Assembly: GCF_012933465.1 (NCBI RefSeq)
Contig: NZ_JABBND010000019.1
Coordinates: 62,001-126,000, forward strand
Reading direction: 5' to 3'
DNA from: Actinomycetospora sp. TBRC 11914
GTDB lineage: Bacteria; Actinomycetota; Actinomycetes; Mycobacteriales; Pseudonocardiaceae
Length of the DNA: 64,000 nucleotides
Positions 27,350 to 35,526 of the stretch are shown here, piece by piece (position 1 is the first letter of the stretch; each line of letters begins with the position of its first letter). Made by a program: the position numbers and the translations under genes. The notes under the pieces were generated by a model. The model searched no databases. It was not told the origin of the DNA and saw only the letters and a list, made by a program, of their open reading frames with translations.

Positions 27350-27640
27350 CGGGAACGGACGGGGTGGTGTTGCCGTGGGCTGCGATGGCCGTGCTCCGCA
27401 GCGACGGGCACGCTGCGCAGCCCTGGACACCCCCCGCGACTGCCCCACGTACCCCTCATCGGGCGGGCTCCGAGCGGACCCCACGCCCGAAGGGCACACT
27501 CCGCAGCCCGGACCGCCCTGGAGCCTGCCCGACGCGCCCGGCGCGGCCCCGAGCCCGGCGACATCGGAGTCGGACGAGGCGGGGCACGAGCAGGACGGTG
27601 GACGCCGCGCGGAGACGCTCGGACATCGTCGCCATCGTCC
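27350..27640. other. Intergenic DNA without recognisable gene
   Basis: About 290 bp between the site-2 palindrome and the gntR promoter region. Open frames cross it on both strands, but none shows protein-like composition, a family motif or a ribosome site. It may be eroded coding sequence from the same event that broke the MFS gene. Confidence 0.5.
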
Positions 27641-27641
27641 G

Positions 27642-27655
27642 AACGTTTGATGTCT
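27642..27655. promoter_or_regulatory. Putative FCD-GntR operator, site 3 (gntR promoter)
   Basis: AACGTTTGATGTCT matches the ACRTYWGATGTYT pattern of the two other sites, although the palindrome is imperfect. It lies 133 bp before the gntR start, a plausible place for autoregulation. Confidence 0.45.
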
Positions 27656-27787
27656 GAGGTTTTCTTGTCAAGAGTGGCCGGACGACCTCGGACGACGCGT
27701 AGGGTTAGCCGGGCCCGATGCCACGGGCACCGCGCCGGGCACCCCGACGACGACGCGACCCATCACCGCGGAGCGTGATCGACCGCC

Positions 27788-28606
27788 ATGCCTGCCTCCC
27801 GCCCCCCCGCCGCCGGCGCCTCGTCCGACACGGGGAGCGGCGTCCCCGAGCGGCCCTCCCGGGCCGTGCCCGCCGCGCACCTGCGCGTCCAGCGCGTGCG
27901 CCCGGCCTACCGTCAGGTGGCCGACGAGCTGCGGGCCCAGATCGTGGGTGGCACCCTCGCGGCGGGCGAACGGCTCCCGAACGAGGCCGACCTCTCGCGG
28001 GCGTTCGGCGTCAGCCGCAGCACCGTGCGGGAGGCGCTGCGCGTGCTCGCCAGCCAGCACCTCGTCGAGACCCTGCGCGGGGTGCAGGGCGGCTCGTTCG
28101 TCGCCTCCCCCGATCCCTCGCAGGTCGTCGAGGACGTCGGCGGCGCGCTCGGCGTGCTCGTCATGACCCCGCAGCTGCGGCTGCACGACCTGCTCGAGGC
28201 GCGCCTGCTGCTCGAGCCCTCGGCGGCGCGGCTCGCGGCGCAGCGGGCGGACGCCGAGACCGTCGAGGCGATCCAGACCGCGGCCGGGGGACGGCGTGAT
28301 CCGCGGGACCCGAGCGGGTTCGTCGGCCACCTCGACTTCCACACCACCGTGCTCATGGCCACCGGCAACCTGATGATCACGATGATGGGGCAGCCGGCGA
28401 ACGACGTGCTGCGCACCCGGCTGCGCCGCGTCGGGGTCGAGGCCGAGGAGTGGGACCGGGTCGACGAGTGGCACCGCACGATCGCCGGCCACATCGCGGC
28501 CGGCGAGGCGGAGGCCGCCGAGGAGGCGATGCGCGACCACCTCATCGCGCTGCGCCCGCTCTACGAACGTGACGGGCTGTGGACCGAGGACCCGCTGGGG
28601 CGCTGA
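27788..28606 (+). CDS. GntR-family regulator with FCD ligand domain
   Basis: A 272-aa FadR-subfamily repressor. The winged HTH (about 45-105) reads ERLPNEADLSRAFGVSRSTV followed by REALRVLASQHLVE. The all-helical FCD domain (about 125-255) has the metal/carboxylate-binding signature HLDFHTTVLMATGN and HRTIAGHIAAGEAEAAEEAM with His. FCD proteins usually sense small carboxylic acids, matching the CoA-transferase operon on the other side of the spacer. ATG start. The three AAACATCAGATGTTT-like sites suggest it controls the maoC operon and itself. Confidence 0.93.
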   Translation: MPASRPPAAGASSDTGSGVPERPSRAVPAAHLRVQRVRPAYRQVADELRAQIVGGTLAAGERLPNEADLSRAFGVSRSTVREALRVLASQHLVETLRGVQGGSFVASPDPSQVVEDVGGALGVLVMTPQLRLHDLLEARLLLEPSAARLAAQRADAETVEAIQTAAGGRRDPRDPSGFVGHLDFHTTVLMATGNLMITMMGQPANDVLRTRLRRVGVEAEEWDRVDEWHRTIAGHIAAGEAEAAEEAMRDHLIALRPLYERDGLWTEDPLGR

Positions 28607-28755
28607 ATCCTGGTCACCCTCCGTGCCTACCGCGGGGTAACGAGTGAACCTCGGGCTTCGCGGGACACGGACGGCCGTTCCGGCTCGAAGATCCCCGGCG
28701 CCGCGACGCAGAATGCGGGCACGACGTCGGGGGACGGACGGACGGGAGCCACTCG

Positions 28756-29634
28756 ATGACGGTGGACGCCGGCCCGCGACCCGACGCGGGCTCGCCCCGC
28801 GCGCACGTGCTGCAGGTCGCGGACAACGACCACGCGCGCCGCGTCGGCGCGGCCGCGTGGGTCGACCGGGAGCTCGCCTTCGGCGCCAAGGTGTTCTACA
28901 AGGGCTGGCTCGGTGACGACGGCCGCGTCGAGAAGCACTGGATCGCCGGCCCGGAGGGCACCCGCCGCACGCGGGAGGCGCTGCGGTCGGGCCAGCTGGA
29001 GTTCCTCGACTTCCCCACGCTGATCGCCCGGTGCGAGGACGCGTCCGAGGGATTCACCGCGGGGCTGCACCGGATCCAGACCGAAGAACTGGACCGCGCC
29101 CTGGCCGAGGGCTGGCCGTCGGTGGCCATGACGCAGGAGAGCCCGCGCCGCGAGCTCGCCGACGACGCCGAGGTGGCCGAGTTCGCCCGCCAGGAGGGCG
29201 GCTACGACGCGCTGGTCGCCCGGGCCCCGCTGCGGGTGCTGTGCCAGCTGGACACCACGGTGGAGAACGAGGTCCACGTCTTCGAGTCGCTCGGGGTGCA
29301 CCACCGCCACGTCGTCGACACCGGGTGGGACGTGGCCCTCGACGACGGCCGCTGGCGGTTGCGGGGCGACCTCGACGCGCACGTCGCGCGACGGTTCGGG
29401 GGTGCCCTCGCCGGCGCGCTGCGCGAGAAGTCCACGGGTGCGGACCTCCACGTCGATCTCGCCGACGTCGGCTTCGTGGACGTCGCCTGCGCCCAGCTGC
29501 TGGTCCACGCGGCGCGGGCCGAGCCGGAGTGCCGACGGATCGTCCTGCACGACCCGCCCCGGCTGCTGCGCCGCCTGCTCGACGTCCTGCAGCGTCCGGC
29601 GTCGCTCGTCGTCGTCGACGGGGACCGGTCGTGA
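28756..29634 (+). CDS. MEDS-STAS protein (anti-anti-sigma-like)
   Basis: A 292-aa protein with two domains. Residues about 17-190 match the MEDS sensory fold (SGQLEFLDF, EGWPSVAMTQESPRREL, APLRVLCQLD). Residues about 195-285 form a STAS domain (WRLRGDLDAHVARRFGGAL, then LHVDLADVGFVDVACAQLLV), as in SpoIIAA-like antagonists. The usual STAS phosphoacceptor Ser is replaced in FVDVACAQ by Val/Ala, so regulation by phosphorylation is doubtful. The downstream gene overlaps by GTGA and encodes the probable ATPase partner. ATG start. Confidence 0.8.
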   Translation: MTVDAGPRPDAGSPRAHVLQVADNDHARRVGAAAWVDRELAFGAKVFYKGWLGDDGRVEKHWIAGPEGTRRTREALRSGQLEFLDFPTLIARCEDASEGFTAGLHRIQTEELDRALAEGWPSVAMTQESPRRELADDAEVAEFARQEGGYDALVARAPLRVLCQLDTTVENEVHVFESLGVHHRHVVDTGWDVALDDGRWRLRGDLDAHVARRFGGALAGALREKSTGADLHVDLADVGFVDVACAQLLVHAARAEPECRRIVLHDPPRLLRRLLDVLQRPASLVVVDGDRS

Positions 29635-30536
29635 CCGCGGACGTCGCCGAGGACGGGGCCGGACTCCTGCACGCCGCCGTGCTCTGCGGCGACCCCGACG
29701 AGCTCGCCCACCGGCTCGACCCGCGGATCCGGGGCACGCTCGACACCGGGGGCGCCGTGCGGATCGTGCTCGGCCGCCGCGGGGTGCGCGCCGTCCGCGA
29801 CGTCCTCGGCGACGCCGGTGACCGCGTCGACTTCCCCGTCCCCGCCGAGGTCGCGGCGACGCCCCCGGCGCACCGCCTCGCGGGACTCGACGGGGAGGAC
29901 CGGAGCCTGCTCGTGGGCCGGGTGTGCGCGGACGACCCGGGTCCCGACGGCGAGGTCGGCGAGGAGGCCATCACCCTCCTGCTCGCCGATGCCCCGGCCA
30001 CGGTGCTCTGCGTGTACGACCCCGACGACCCCGACGAGCACGCCCGCGCGCTGCGCACCCACCCGTGGCTCCTCACCGACGACGGCCTGCACCGCAACCC
30101 CGACTTCCGGCCCCCGAGCAGCACCTCGCCCGTGCCGGTGGGCCTGCTCGGCTCCTCGGTCGCGACGCTGCCGGTGCCCGACGGCGCCGCGCTGTCCACC
30201 CTGCGCGAGCGGGTGGCCGCGGTCGCGCGCGAGGCCGGGCTCGACCCCGAGCGGACCGAGGCGATCGTCCTCGCCGCGCACGAGGCGATGCTGCTCGCGT
30301 CCGGCGCCGACCTGCGCTCCGACCTGCTGCCCGGCGAGCACGTGCTCGACGTGCGGATCACCCCCGCCGCCCTCGTCACCGAGTGCCGGGGCACGCCGCC
30401 GTCCGGGACCTCGTCGGTGCCGCTCGTGCCGGGCGACGACCCGCGCTTCGCGCACCTGCGGCGGTTCTGCGACCACGCCACGGCGCACGCCGACCGCGAC
30501 GGCCGGCTCGTGCGCGTGCTCACCGGCACCCCCTGA
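29631..30536 (+). CDS. MEDS protein with degenerate HATPase (anti-sigma-like)
   Basis: A 301-aa protein. The N-terminal half is a MEDS domain (GLLHAAVLCGDPDELAHRL, ATVLCVYDPDD, RTHPWLLTDDGLHRNPDF). The C-terminal half (about 190-300) has the layout of the RsbW/SpoIIAB-type ATPase. However, the N-box helix reads LAAHEAMLLASG where the family has E...NAxxH, so ATP/Mg binding is probably lost. The GTG start overlaps the MEDS-STAS stop by GTGA: an obligate pair. No sigma factor gene is adjacent. Probably a partner-switching module. Confidence 0.72.
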   Translation: MTADVAEDGAGLLHAAVLCGDPDELAHRLDPRIRGTLDTGGAVRIVLGRRGVRAVRDVLGDAGDRVDFPVPAEVAATPPAHRLAGLDGEDRSLLVGRVCADDPGPDGEVGEEAITLLLADAPATVLCVYDPDDPDEHARALRTHPWLLTDDGLHRNPDFRPPSSTSPVPVGLLGSSVATLPVPDGAALSTLRERVAAVAREAGLDPERTEAIVLAAHEAMLLASGADLRSDLLPGEHVLDVRITPAALVTECRGTPPSGTSSVPLVPGDDPRFAHLRRFCDHATAHADRDGRLVRVLTGTP

Positions 30537-30542
30537 CCGACC

Positions 30543-31730
30543 GTGCGGCTCCGGGTGGTCGGCGCCGGTGTCCTGCTCGGCCTCGCCGCCGCGGCCGTGG
30601 TGCTGGCGGTCGTGCCGCCGGAGGCCGAGGTGCGCCAGCTCCACCACCCGGTCGCCGGGCTCGACCCGGTCCGCCTCGCGGCGTCCCCGGGCCTGGACGC
30701 CGACGCCTCCGCGCTGCTCGGCGGGCGGCCGGACCCGGGCGGCGTCGCACGCTCGGTCGACGTCGAGCCCGGCACGGGGGTCCTCGAGGTCCGCGCCCGC
30801 GCGGAGACCGCCGCCGACGCCGGGGTGGTGGCCGAGGCGGTCGGCACGGTGCTGTCCCGGCGGGCGTCGACGCAGGCCGGAGGGGTGGCGGGCACGACCG
30901 GGCTCACCACCGGCCCGCTCGAGGACCTCGGCTCCCGGCCGCCCCCGGGCACCGTGCTCGCCGTCGGCGGCGCGGTGGGCCTGGCGGTGGGGCTCGCGGT
31001 GGGCGGTGTGGGCTCCCGCCGCGTCGCCTCGGCCGAGGTGCTGGGCCGCCGGGGTGGTCGGCCGGTCCTGGGCGTGGTCCCGGCGGGCCCGGCGCGCGAC
31101 CCCGCCGTGCTCGCGCGCGCTCCCGACCACGCCCGCCGTCGTCACCCGGTACGTCGCCGGGCCGCGGCCGTGCGGGAGCTGGCCGGGGCGGTCCGGACTG
31201 CGGCCGGCGCGGCCCGCGTCGTCGTCGTGCTCGCCGTCGAACCGCAGGCGACGACGGTGGCCGTGGCGACCGACCTCGCCGTCGCGCTCGCGGGGGACGG
31301 TGAGCGGGTCCTGCTCGTGGAGAGCGGGCCCGGGTCGGCGGGGTCGCCGGTGCAGCGGGTCGCGGACCCCACGCCGGGGGTGCGCGAGGTCCTCGCCGGG
31401 TCGGCCGAGCTGGGGCGGACGGTGCAGCGGTGGTCGCGCGGCGGGCTAGACGTGCTGCCGGCGGGCACCGCGGCGCACCGCGGGGCCGCGCCGCTCGAGG
31501 GGTCCGACGTGGCCGCGGTCCTGGCCCGGGTGCGCGCCCACTACGACCGCGTGGTCGTCGACGCGCCCGGCGAACCGGGCGCCCGGGCCGCCGTCGAGCT
31601 CGCCCGGGCCGGCGACGTGACGGTGGTCGTCGTGCCCCGCGGCGCGCCGGCCGCGGCGGTGACGACGACGCTCGCCGCGCTCGACGACGCCGGGGTCGAG
31701 GTCAGCGGGACGGTCCTCGCGGGAGGCTGA
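30543..31730 (+). CDS. Wzz/BY-kinase-like protein lacking the Walker A motif
   Basis: A 395-aa paralogue-like version of the exopolysaccharide copolymerase/kinase at 41712-43712. It has two TM helices (about 5-24 and 137-155) flanking a shortened periplasmic region, then an MRP/BY-kinase-like domain. The P-loop position reads VLAVEPQATTVA (229-240) instead of SSxPGEGKT. The A' strand (VLLVESGPG) and Walker B (RVVVDAPG, 336-343) are traceable. No Tyr-rich tail. It cannot be a normal ATP-binding tyrosine kinase and may be a chain-length regulator only. GTG start 6 bp after the MEDS-ATPase gene, so cotranscription is likely. Confidence 0.7.
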   Translation: MRLRVVGAGVLLGLAAAAVVLAVVPPEAEVRQLHHPVAGLDPVRLAASPGLDADASALLGGRPDPGGVARSVDVEPGTGVLEVRARAETAADAGVVAEAVGTVLSRRASTQAGGVAGTTGLTTGPLEDLGSRPPPGTVLAVGGAVGLAVGLAVGGVGSRRVASAEVLGRRGGRPVLGVVPAGPARDPAVLARAPDHARRRHPVRRRAAAVRELAGAVRTAAGAARVVVVLAVEPQATTVAVATDLAVALAGDGERVLLVESGPGSAGSPVQRVADPTPGVREVLAGSAELGRTVQRWSRGGLDVLPAGTAAHRGAAPLEGSDVAAVLARVRAHYDRVVVDAPGEPGARAAVELARAGDVTVVVVPRGAPAAAVTTTLAALDDAGVEVSGTVLAGG

Positions 31731-31734
31731 GGCA

Positions 31735-32000
31735 CCCATCGCCTCGGCCTCGGCCTTGTCGGCGCGGACGGCGAGCACGGCGTCCAACAGCGCTTCCGGC
31801 ATGCCCGGCGTGTCACCGTGCCCGCCCAGGACGCCGCGAGCTCCGCGCTGGCCGCGGAGAGCGGGTTGGTGGCGGCGACCACGGGGCCGGCCCGCCGCGA
31901 CGTAGGACGTGAGCTTGGAGGGCCCGCACATCTCGGCGACGCCGGGGCGCTCGTGCAGCAGCAGGACGTCGGTCGCGGCGAGCAGTTCGCTGGGAAGATC
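31735..32000 (-). pseudogene. Frameshifted fragment of a GT4 glycosyltransferase (WcaI-like)
   Basis: From 32000 down, the minus frame reads DLPSELLAATDVLLLHERPG, VAEMCGPSKLTSYVAAGRP. It then changes frame after a CCCC run and continues as VVAATNPLSAASAELAASWA. A second shift brings back MPEALLDAVLAVRADKAEAE. This is the C-terminal third of a family-4 glycosyltransferase (nucleotide-sugar site, EMxxPSKLTSY). No start and no N-terminal two thirds are present. It lies convergent with the degenerate Wzz/BY-kinase gene, suggesting a decayed polysaccharide locus. Confidence 0.75.
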
Positions 32001-32423
32001 TTTTCTCCCCGCGTGGCTCTCCGTACGTCGGGCGCTACTCCGGGTATCGGTATCGAAGCTCGTGTCCTGTTCGAGATTGAGTCGTGACCGTTCTTCTCGC
32101 GTCTACCGAGAGAGGTGAGCCCGCTTCTCCGAAGCTACGAGCGGGGAGTACCTTCCCCGGAACCGCCGAGCGACAGCCACAACGCACGCCCGCCCGGCGG
32201 AGCGGATCGCCGGGCGAAGTCTCACGAGGACGCGTCACGACACCACATGATGTCGATGCGAAGTTCTGTGCAAGGACGTGACGGGTCGAGAGGCATTGAT
32301 TGCTGGAATCCACCGGTGAATAACCGGTCTCGATCCTCACGGATTCGATCGACATCATCGTCTGATCGACACGTTGCAGCCACTACCTCGAAGGCCCGAA
32401 ACTCGACTGAAGGAGATCCCTTC
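32001..32423. other. Gene-free stretch of lower GC
   Basis: About 420 bp with visibly more A/T than the surroundings and no convincing frame. It holds short inverted repeats: CCGGTGAATAACCGG, and TGATGTCGAT at 32248 with its complement ATCGACATCA at 32348. Probably the upstream region of the 44-aa peptide gene and possibly foreign DNA. Confidence 0.5.
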
Positions 32424-32558
32424 GTGCCCATCACCTTGGACCGCAACCTCATCCTCCTCGTCATCGGTCTCGGCTGTGCATACCTCGTGAGCCCGATGTT
32501 GGCCGGAGTGCTCGCCGCGATCATCGTGCTCGGCGCTATACCGATCCGACTTCGCTGA
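32424..32558 (+). CDS. 44-aa hydrophobic membrane peptide
   Basis: The GTG start has AAGGAG 7 nt upstream, one of the best ribosome sites in the region. The product has a short polar start (PITLDRN), one long hydrophobic span (LILLVIGLGCAYLVSP plus MLAGVLAAIIVLGAIP) and a basic IRLR end. It could be one long or two short membrane helices. No family recognised. It may be a small regulatory or toxin-like membrane peptide. Compare the 66-aa membrane protein at 35527. Confidence 0.55.
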   Translation: MPITLDRNLILLVIGLGCAYLVSPMLAGVLAAIIVLGAIPIRLR

Positions 32559-33023
32559 GCCGCGAGCTACCCGAATCCCTCGATGCGCTCGACCGTCGAC
32601 CGGTGCCCTGACCATCGACCGGTGCTCCGACCGGTGCGTCGTGAGGCGCGACCCCGCCGGGCGACCGACTGGGCAGAGCGCCTTCCTTCGGATGCGGAAG
32701 TCTCGGCGAGAACGCTTCCAGGACGGTCGCCGGGTCGGACCCAGCAGTCGAGTGCGGGCGGACCCGCCGTAGGCGCGGCATGCCGCTTCCAGTACCTTCC
32801 GCCACAGCGCGGCCCAACCTTCCCAGCCGCGACGTGGTGGGTCCTGGGCCTCACGAGGGCACCGGTTGCCACCGAAGAGTGAGATGACGGGCAGACCGTC
32901 GCTCGGACGCGCGCAGATCACTCACCTCCGCGTCTGAGTGGTCCGACTGCGGTAGGAAATGACCGACACCGGGCACCGACCGCCCGGCACCGTCAGGAGC
33001 AGGCGAAACAGGGGGAAGCCGAC
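32559..33023. other. Intergenic region without supported gene
   Basis: About 465 bp. Frames are open on both strands but have irregular composition and no family motifs. CGACCGGTGC recurs three times near 32590-32640. I see no gene here. Confidence 0.5.
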
Positions 33024-33254
33024 GTGCGCATGTCGGGTGCAGGAAGCATGGGGCGTCGTGCCCTTCCGCCGACAATGCGGCGCTCGATGCCGGCGCTACG
33101 TCCCGTAGGACCTGAAGTCCTGCCCGGCGCGGGTGTCGTCACCGCACCCGGTGGCGGCGGAGCTGTCCGGCTTCCCAGTGGCAGTGGAGCCATCACCCTC
33201 CCAGGTGGAGGAGGAGCGGTCGACGCTCCCGGCGGCGGGGGCGCCGCCGTCTGA
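33024..33254 (+). CDS. Small Gly-rich repeat protein
   Basis: A 76-aa product. The GTG start is preceded by AGGGGGA with 7-nt spacing. After a basic, Met/Arg/Pro-rich N-terminus (about 35 residues), the protein consists of imperfect repeats: VTAPGGGGAV, RLPSGSGAI, TLPGGGGAV, DAPGGGGAAV. There is no TM helix and no Cys. The repeat pattern (xxPGGGGAV) is unlike any enzyme; it could be a structural or exported small protein or a peptide precursor. It converges on the membrane protein gene at 33278. Not recognised. Confidence 0.5.
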   Translation: MRMSGAGSMGRRALPPTMRRSMPALRPVGPEVLPGAGVVTAPGGGGAVRLPSGSGAITLPGGGGAVDAPGGGGAAV

Positions 33255-33277
33255 ACGCGCCCACCGCGGCCGCCGTA

Positions 33278-34462
33278 TCAGAGCTCTTTGAAGGGGCGCC
33301 ACATCAGCGCCACCCCGTGCCCCGGCAGCATCCAGCTGCGCAGCGGCAGGTCGCTCGGACTGGCGCCACTCACCCAGGTCGACGGCGAGCCTGCACTCGA
33401 GATGGCGAACGGCTTCGCGTGGAAGAACACTTCCGGACTGTTGGGTAGGTGCAATTCGGTGGTGTCGAAGTGCATCGACTCGACGAAGCAGGGGTACGGG
33501 GCCTGCCAGTAGCAGAAGCCATCGCTGACGAGCTGCAGGGTGGTGGACCGGATCGTCAGCCTCAGGATCGTCTCGATCACCGCGCCGTCGCCTGCGAGCG
33601 CGGGCAGTTCGATCTCGAAGATTCGAAGACTGTCCATGTAATCGACCCGATTCAAGACCGCGCCGTCCTCCGGACCGTCCGCGCGGAAGAAGTCGAGGTA
33701 GCGACCCCAGTCGCGCAGCTTCACCTCTCGCAGGTGGCGCCCGGGGTGTCGGGCCTCGACGTCGTGGATGCGTCCCTGGTCGTCGGCGAACTGCATGCCC
33801 ATGCGAACGGAGTCGCGCATCCCTTCGACCGAGTCCTCGAAGCGAGGCTCGTCCGGGTCTTCACGGACGAACCACAATTCGAACAGCGGTAGCCGGCAGC
33901 CCGAGATGATCGTGTCCCTCAACCGGGGCGCCGAGGTCGCGAAGATGACGAACGTCGAGGTCGGGATGCGATTGCGGAACGAGTACCGCTGCTCCATGAC
34001 GAGCTGGTAGCTGCGGTCGTCCACGCTGTCCAGGCGGAAGTCGATCTCGGTGTGCTCACTGATGGTGAGGTCGCCGCCGTTCGACACCCGGCCTTCACCG
34101 CCGAGCAGCGCCGTGGCGACCTCACGGTTGGAGGCCGACTCACCATAGATGCGCTCGAGCAGCCGGTCCGCGATCCGACCCGGCGGCAGAACTTCGACCA
34201 CGCCGCGTTCTACCACCTCGTTGACGAACGCGACGTGCCGGAGTAGTTCGCGCCGGACCGTTGCCCCGATCGCGGCCGTGGCGAAGGTGAGTGATCCGAA
34301 CAGGACCAGGACCGATCCCACCACGGTTGCGGCGCGCCCGGCGGGCAGGAGCGCGAGGACGAGGACGCCGATGACGGCCGCCGCTCCCCCCGCCACCCCC
34401 CACCGTTTCAGGTGCCACGGCACCACATCCCGTTGTCCGTTCCCCCCAGCCACACCCCACAT
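33278..34462 (-). CDS. Membrane-anchored protein of unknown function
   Basis: A 394-aa protein from ATG 34462; a GTG about 36 bp inside is an alternative. Two TM helices near the N-terminus (GVAGGAAAVIGVLVLALLPAG and ATVVGSVLVLFGSLTFATAA) are followed by a large soluble domain. Aromatic-rich strands include RSYQLVMEQRYSF, FELWFVREDPDEP and DGFCYWQAPYPCFVESMHFD. No catalytic motif recognised. A CTTGTGTGGC leader and a GAGACAA half-site (34484-34490) precede the start and resemble the TTGTCCGACAA operators of the neighbouring GntR. GC is lower than average. Unknown. Confidence 0.65.
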   Translation of the reverse strand: MWGVAGGNGQRDVVPWHLKRWGVAGGAAAVIGVLVLALLPAGRAATVVGSVLVLFGSLTFATAAIGATVRRELLRHVAFVNEVVERGVVEVLPPGRIADRLLERIYGESASNREVATALLGGEGRVSNGGDLTISEHTEIDFRLDSVDDRSYQLVMEQRYSFRNRIPTSTFVIFATSAPRLRDTIISGCRLPLFELWFVREDPDEPRFEDSVEGMRDSVRMGMQFADDQGRIHDVEARHPGRHLREVKLRDWGRYLDFFRADGPEDGAVLNRVDYMDSLRIFEIELPALAGDGAVIETILRLTIRSTTLQLVSDGFCYWQAPYPCFVESMHFDTTELHLPNSPEVFFHAKPFAISSAGSPSTWVSGASPSDLPLRSWMLPGHGVALMWRPFKEL

Positions 34463-34512
34463 CTTGTGTGGCAGGAGTGGCGTGAGACAACAGTTCGAGG
34501 ACGGACGACGAG

Positions 34513-35352
34513 TCAGTCCGACTCCTGCCCGTCCTCCCACGTCGGCTCGTTCTCCATGTCGAGGTAGGTGGAGAGCCCGGCGATCGGGCGGTGTCCGCTG
34601 CCGGATTCGGCGCGTTGGGAGCGGGCCACGCCGGTGTACAGACCGAGCAGGTGCGTCGTCATGGCCAGGCGGGCGCCCACGTCGTCCTGGCGACGGATCT
34701 GCACCGCGACCTGCATGTGGTCGAGAGCCGACCGGTCGTGCACGTGCGCGCTCGTGAAGCTGTTGCGGCGCCAGGCGGCGACCAGGGGCGTCACCATCTC
34801 GTACAGCGCCTTGAGGTAGTCGTTACCGGCGGCCTCCACGACGGCCCCGTGGAATGCCTCGTCGGCAGCCAGGAGCGCGGCCGAGTCCTCGGGGTCGGTG
34901 GCCTGGTCGATCTTGCTGAGCTTGAGGATGTCGTCCCGCTGCCCAGCAGAAGCGCGCGTGGCGGCCAGGCCGGCGGCGGCCTGCTCGAGGGCGATCCGGA
35001 CCTCCATCACCTCGGTGACGTCGTAGTCCCGCGACGCCAGGCGCTCCTGCATGAGGTCCGCCGCGTCACGCGAGCCCGACGCGGAGACGAACCAGCCACG
35101 TCCGCGCTCGACCGCGACGACGCCCTGCGCCTGGAGCCGTTGGAGGCCGGACCGCACCGAGCTGCGAGCGACCCCGAAACGTCGGGCCACCTCGGGCTCG
35201 GTGGGCAGCCGCTCCCCCGGTGGGATCACTCCCGCCCGGACCAGCTCGAGGACCCGGTCCGCGACGAGGTCCGGGACCGGCCGGCGCGAATCGGGCAGGG
35301 TCCAGGGGTCCTCGTTGTCGGACGACGTGCCGTCCTGCTCATCCGCGACCAT
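34513..35352 (-). CDS. GntR-family regulator with FCD domain
   Basis: A 279-aa FadR-type repressor. The HTH reads GERLPTEPEVARRFGVARSS followed by VRSGLQRLQAQGVV (about 47-80). The FCD domain has AADEAFHGAVVEAAGNDYLKAL (metal-binding His) and DHMQVAVQIRRQDDVGARLA. ATG start after GAGGTCGGGTC. Four TTGTCCGACAA-type palindromes surround it (35442, 35463, 35497, 35732), the classical half-spacing of FCD operators (TTGTCnGACAA). The likely targets are its own promoter, the 66-aa membrane protein, and perhaps the 33278 gene. Confidence 0.92.
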   Translation of the reverse strand: MVADEQDGTSSDNEDPWTLPDSRRPVPDLVADRVLELVRAGVIPPGERLPTEPEVARRFGVARSSVRSGLQRLQAQGVVAVERGRGWFVSASGSRDAADLMQERLASRDYDVTEVMEVRIALEQAAAGLAATRASAGQRDDILKLSKIDQATDPEDSAALLAADEAFHGAVVEAAGNDYLKALYEMVTPLVAAWRRNSFTSAHVHDRSALDHMQVAVQIRRQDDVGARLAMTTHLLGLYTGVARSQRAESGSGHRPIAGLSTYLDMENEPTWEDGQESD

Positions 35353-35441
35353 GACCCGACCTCGTGACGCTGGCGGTTCTCCCAGCCCGTCACCCGGACG
35401 TCGGACGGCGGACAGCACACCGTAGCACGGCAGGACAAGTG

Positions 35442-35507
35442 TTGTCCGACAGCAGAACGCTGTTGACAGACAACAGTCTGCCACGCACGCTCCTCCTTGT
35501 CCGACAA
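35442..35507. promoter_or_regulatory. Cluster of three FCD-GntR operators
   Basis: TTGTCCGACAG (35442-35452), TTGACAGACAA (35463-35473) and TTGTCCGACAA (35497-35507), in the divergent spacer between gntR (starts 35352) and the small membrane gene (starts 35527). The last is a perfect 11-bp palindrome 20 bp before the start codon. Confidence 0.75.
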
Positions 35508-35526
35508 CGACATCCCGGGGGACGAC

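Noticed and set aside
31446-31931. Intact 161-aa minus-strand gene
   Set aside because: The frame combines a GT4 C-terminal piece with out-of-frame sequence; treated as part of the frameshifted pseudogene.
32355-32921. Minus frame resembling a basic DNA-binding or transposase-like protein
   Set aside because: No DDE or HTH motif, no inverted-repeat ends, no ribosome site; mixed composition.
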